From Clostridia bacterium (GTDB taxonomy: Bacteria; Bacillota; Clostridia; Christensenellales; Aristaeellaceae): a stretch of DNA of 31,717 nt. Each line of letters starts with the position of its first letter. Within the stretch, counting starts at the first letter, position 1. The notes under the pieces are model-generated. The model did no database searches. It was given only the letters and a program-made list of their open reading frames with translations, and was not told the DNA's origin. The stretch spans positions 1-31,717 of the forward strand of contig CAAGFE010000094.1 in NCBI GenBank assembly GCA_900769075.1. Reading direction: 5' to 3'. The position numbers and the translations under genes were made by a program. Of this stretch, positions 30,806 through 31,717 are shown one piece after another.

Positions 30806-31273
30806 GAGGTCGGAAAGGCTCTGCCGATCCATGCCGGTCTTGATCTCGTAGGCGTTGATGATGCTCTCCTTGACCTCGTCCAGGAGAGCGATGGCTTTCT
30901 GCATGTCCTTCGCGTCACCGCTGGCATTCGTCCAGGGATTGTGCACCATCATGAGCGCGGTGGGGCTCATGCAGACCTTTGTTCCTGCCATGGCGACGAC
31001 CGACGCTGCGGATGCGGCAAGACCGTCGATCTGCACGGTCACATCCGCCGGATAGTCCATGAGCATGGTGTAGATCTGGCTGGCGGCCACACAGTCGCCG
31101 CCCACGCTGTTGATGTGGACGGTGATCGGCTGATTCCCGGCGTTCAGCTCGCTCTTGAAGGCCGCAGGGGTGATTTCATCCCCAAACCAGCTCTCCTGGG
31201 CGATCACGCCCTCAAGGTACAGGGACCGCTGACCGGTGTCCTCATTCCTGACCCAGTTCCAAAACTTGTTCAT
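30788..31273 (-). CDS. ClpP-like phage prohead protease, 3'-truncated
   Basis: A 161-residue ClpP/SppA-type serine protease of the head maturation kind. Residues: INSVGGDCVAASQIYT (oxyanion/substrate strand, about 55-69), GLAASAAS with nucleophile S88, MMVHNPW with H111, and TGMDRQSLSDLMD with D149, so the catalytic triad is complete. The start ATG 31273 overlaps the methyltransferase stop (ATGA). The frame ends three codons after LMDG, at the junction with the permease gene; intact homologues continue with a W-x-x-A-x-E-A-x-x-x-G-L-x-D block and a C-terminal region, missing here. It would normally be followed by the major capsid gene. Confidence 0.85.
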   Translation of the reverse strand: MNKFWNWVRNEDTGQRSLYLEGVIAQESWFGDEITPAAFKSELNAGNQPITVHINSVGGDCVAASQIYTMLMDYPADVTVQIDGLAASAASVVAMAGTKVCMSPTALMMVHNPWTNASGDAKDMQKAIALLDEVKESIINAYEIKTGMDRQSLSDLMDGTA

Positions 31274-31717
31274 TCCGATTGCTCCTTTCCGGCTGCCCAT
31301 GCAATACCGGCGAGAACAAAAAAGACACACGGCACAGCCACGCTGTTACCGTATGCCTTGTACTCCGCCGCGTCCGTATTCGGGTGCCGCAGCCATTTGA
31401 TGATCTGATTGTCGGTTCGCGGTCGGCTCTTTCCCTGAATGCCGTCCCACACGGCGAAGATTTCCCGCCAGTGGGCCACCTCCGCTTCGGTGGGGGCTTC
31501 GCTGTCCAGCCCCGCGCACCAGCCGTCCGGGTAACCCTGCAGGCGGCAGCACTCATCCGGGGTGAGTCTGCGCACGAGGTATTCCGCCGTGGGGGAAACG
31601 ATGGGCGGGTCCTTGTAGTCCCGAGCCAGAAGTGCGGGCGTCATTTCCTCGACCGACGCGAAGAAGCCCACATTCATGGCGCAGACGGCATGGCGGTCGA
31701 TGGTGTTGAGCGTGAAG
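31270..31717 (-). CDS. Phage cytosine-C5 DNA methyltransferase, C-terminal part
   Basis: The open frame enters from the right edge and ends at the TGA 31270-31272 (149 codons visible). It contains the C-terminal conserved blocks of C5-methyltransferases: YLVRRLTPDECCRLQGYPDGW (motif IX region) and EYKAYGNSVAVPC (motif X). The upstream part begins FTLNTIDRH, typical of phage Dcm-like proteins. The catalytic Pro-Cys motif lies outside the window. It is coupled to the ClpP-like gene, and such methyltransferases are often found within phage packaging modules, where they protect the phage DNA. Confidence 0.85.
   Translation of the reverse strand, partial: FTLNTIDRHAVCAMNVGFFASVEEMTPALLARDYKDPPIVSPTAEYLVRRLTPDECCRLQGYPDGWCAGLDSEAPTEAEVAHWREIFAVWDGIQGKSRPRTDNQIIKWLRHPNTDAAEYKAYGNSVAVPCVFFVLAGIAWAAGKEQSE

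Noticed and set aside
1..31717. CRISPR array, tRNA or rRNA genes, transposase
   Set aside because: None seen: no regularly spaced repeats, no tRNA-like T-loop segments noticed, and no transposase or recombinase motifs in any credible frame.

Overview
The window is a mosaic, most likely from the genome or metagenome of an uncultured gut or rumen Clostridia-type Firmicute. The reasons are high-GC coding sequence with strong purine-rich ribosome binding sites, Firmicute-type ABC importers, a CcpA-like cre site, and the lpl/ytc-type sugar importer family. A Christensenellales-like plant-fibre fermenter would fit, but that is inference. No rRNA, tRNA or CRISPR array is visible.

Layout. (1) 1-~1010, minus strand: phage head-tail genes (HK97 gp10-like fragment, DUF3168-like, head closure, and probably the tail end of a connector). 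(2) ~1010-2305, plus strand: an AT-rich tract with a gene fragment, a four-helix membrane protein and a small Ada-like zinc protein, ended by a strong terminator. The first two may be a Kiwa-like (KwaB/KwaA) defence remnant. (3) ~2440-14657, plus strand: a peptide and amino-acid operon. It holds a 5'-truncated proline racemase, a class III (ornithine-type) aminotransferase, an M3 oligoendopeptidase, a complete dipeptide/oligopeptide ABC importer with unusual insertions, and a DUF3899-like membrane protein. (4) 14682-16160: a secreted Cys-rich repeat protein read leftward, with its own promoter and terminator. (5) 16131-30791, minus strand: a pectin/rhamnogalacturonan utilisation operon. In transcription order it holds a truncated MalG-type permease, two paralogous sugar-binding proteins, GH28, GH95, CE12, a CE8-CE12 fusion, GH105, a beta-lactamase-fold hydrolase, a degenerate SGNH protein and GH43. 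(6) 30788-31717, minus strand: phage genes again (C-truncated ClpP-like prohead protease and the C-terminal part of a cytosine-C5 methyltransferase).

How it works together. In the plus-strand operon, imported peptides would be cut by the M3 peptidase, and the ornithine/proline-type amino acids processed by the aminotransferase and racemase. In the minus-strand operon none of the seven enzymes shows a signal peptide. The picture is therefore import of esterified pectic oligosaccharides by the ABC system, followed by cytoplasmic demethylation, deacetylation and exo-hydrolysis. Both sugar-binding protein genes have their own promoter with a shared motif, and the first also has a cre-like site.

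The most striking feature is architectural. The two phage pieces are in the same orientation and in the order expected of one head module (protease ... connector, head closure), but the part that should hold the major capsid gene is replaced by about 30 kb of other DNA. Genes are cut at every boundary: connector/KwaB-like, racemase 5' end, and permease 5' end/ClpP 3' end. This is either an assembly chimera or a real recombination or transduction-like event, and sequence alone cannot decide.
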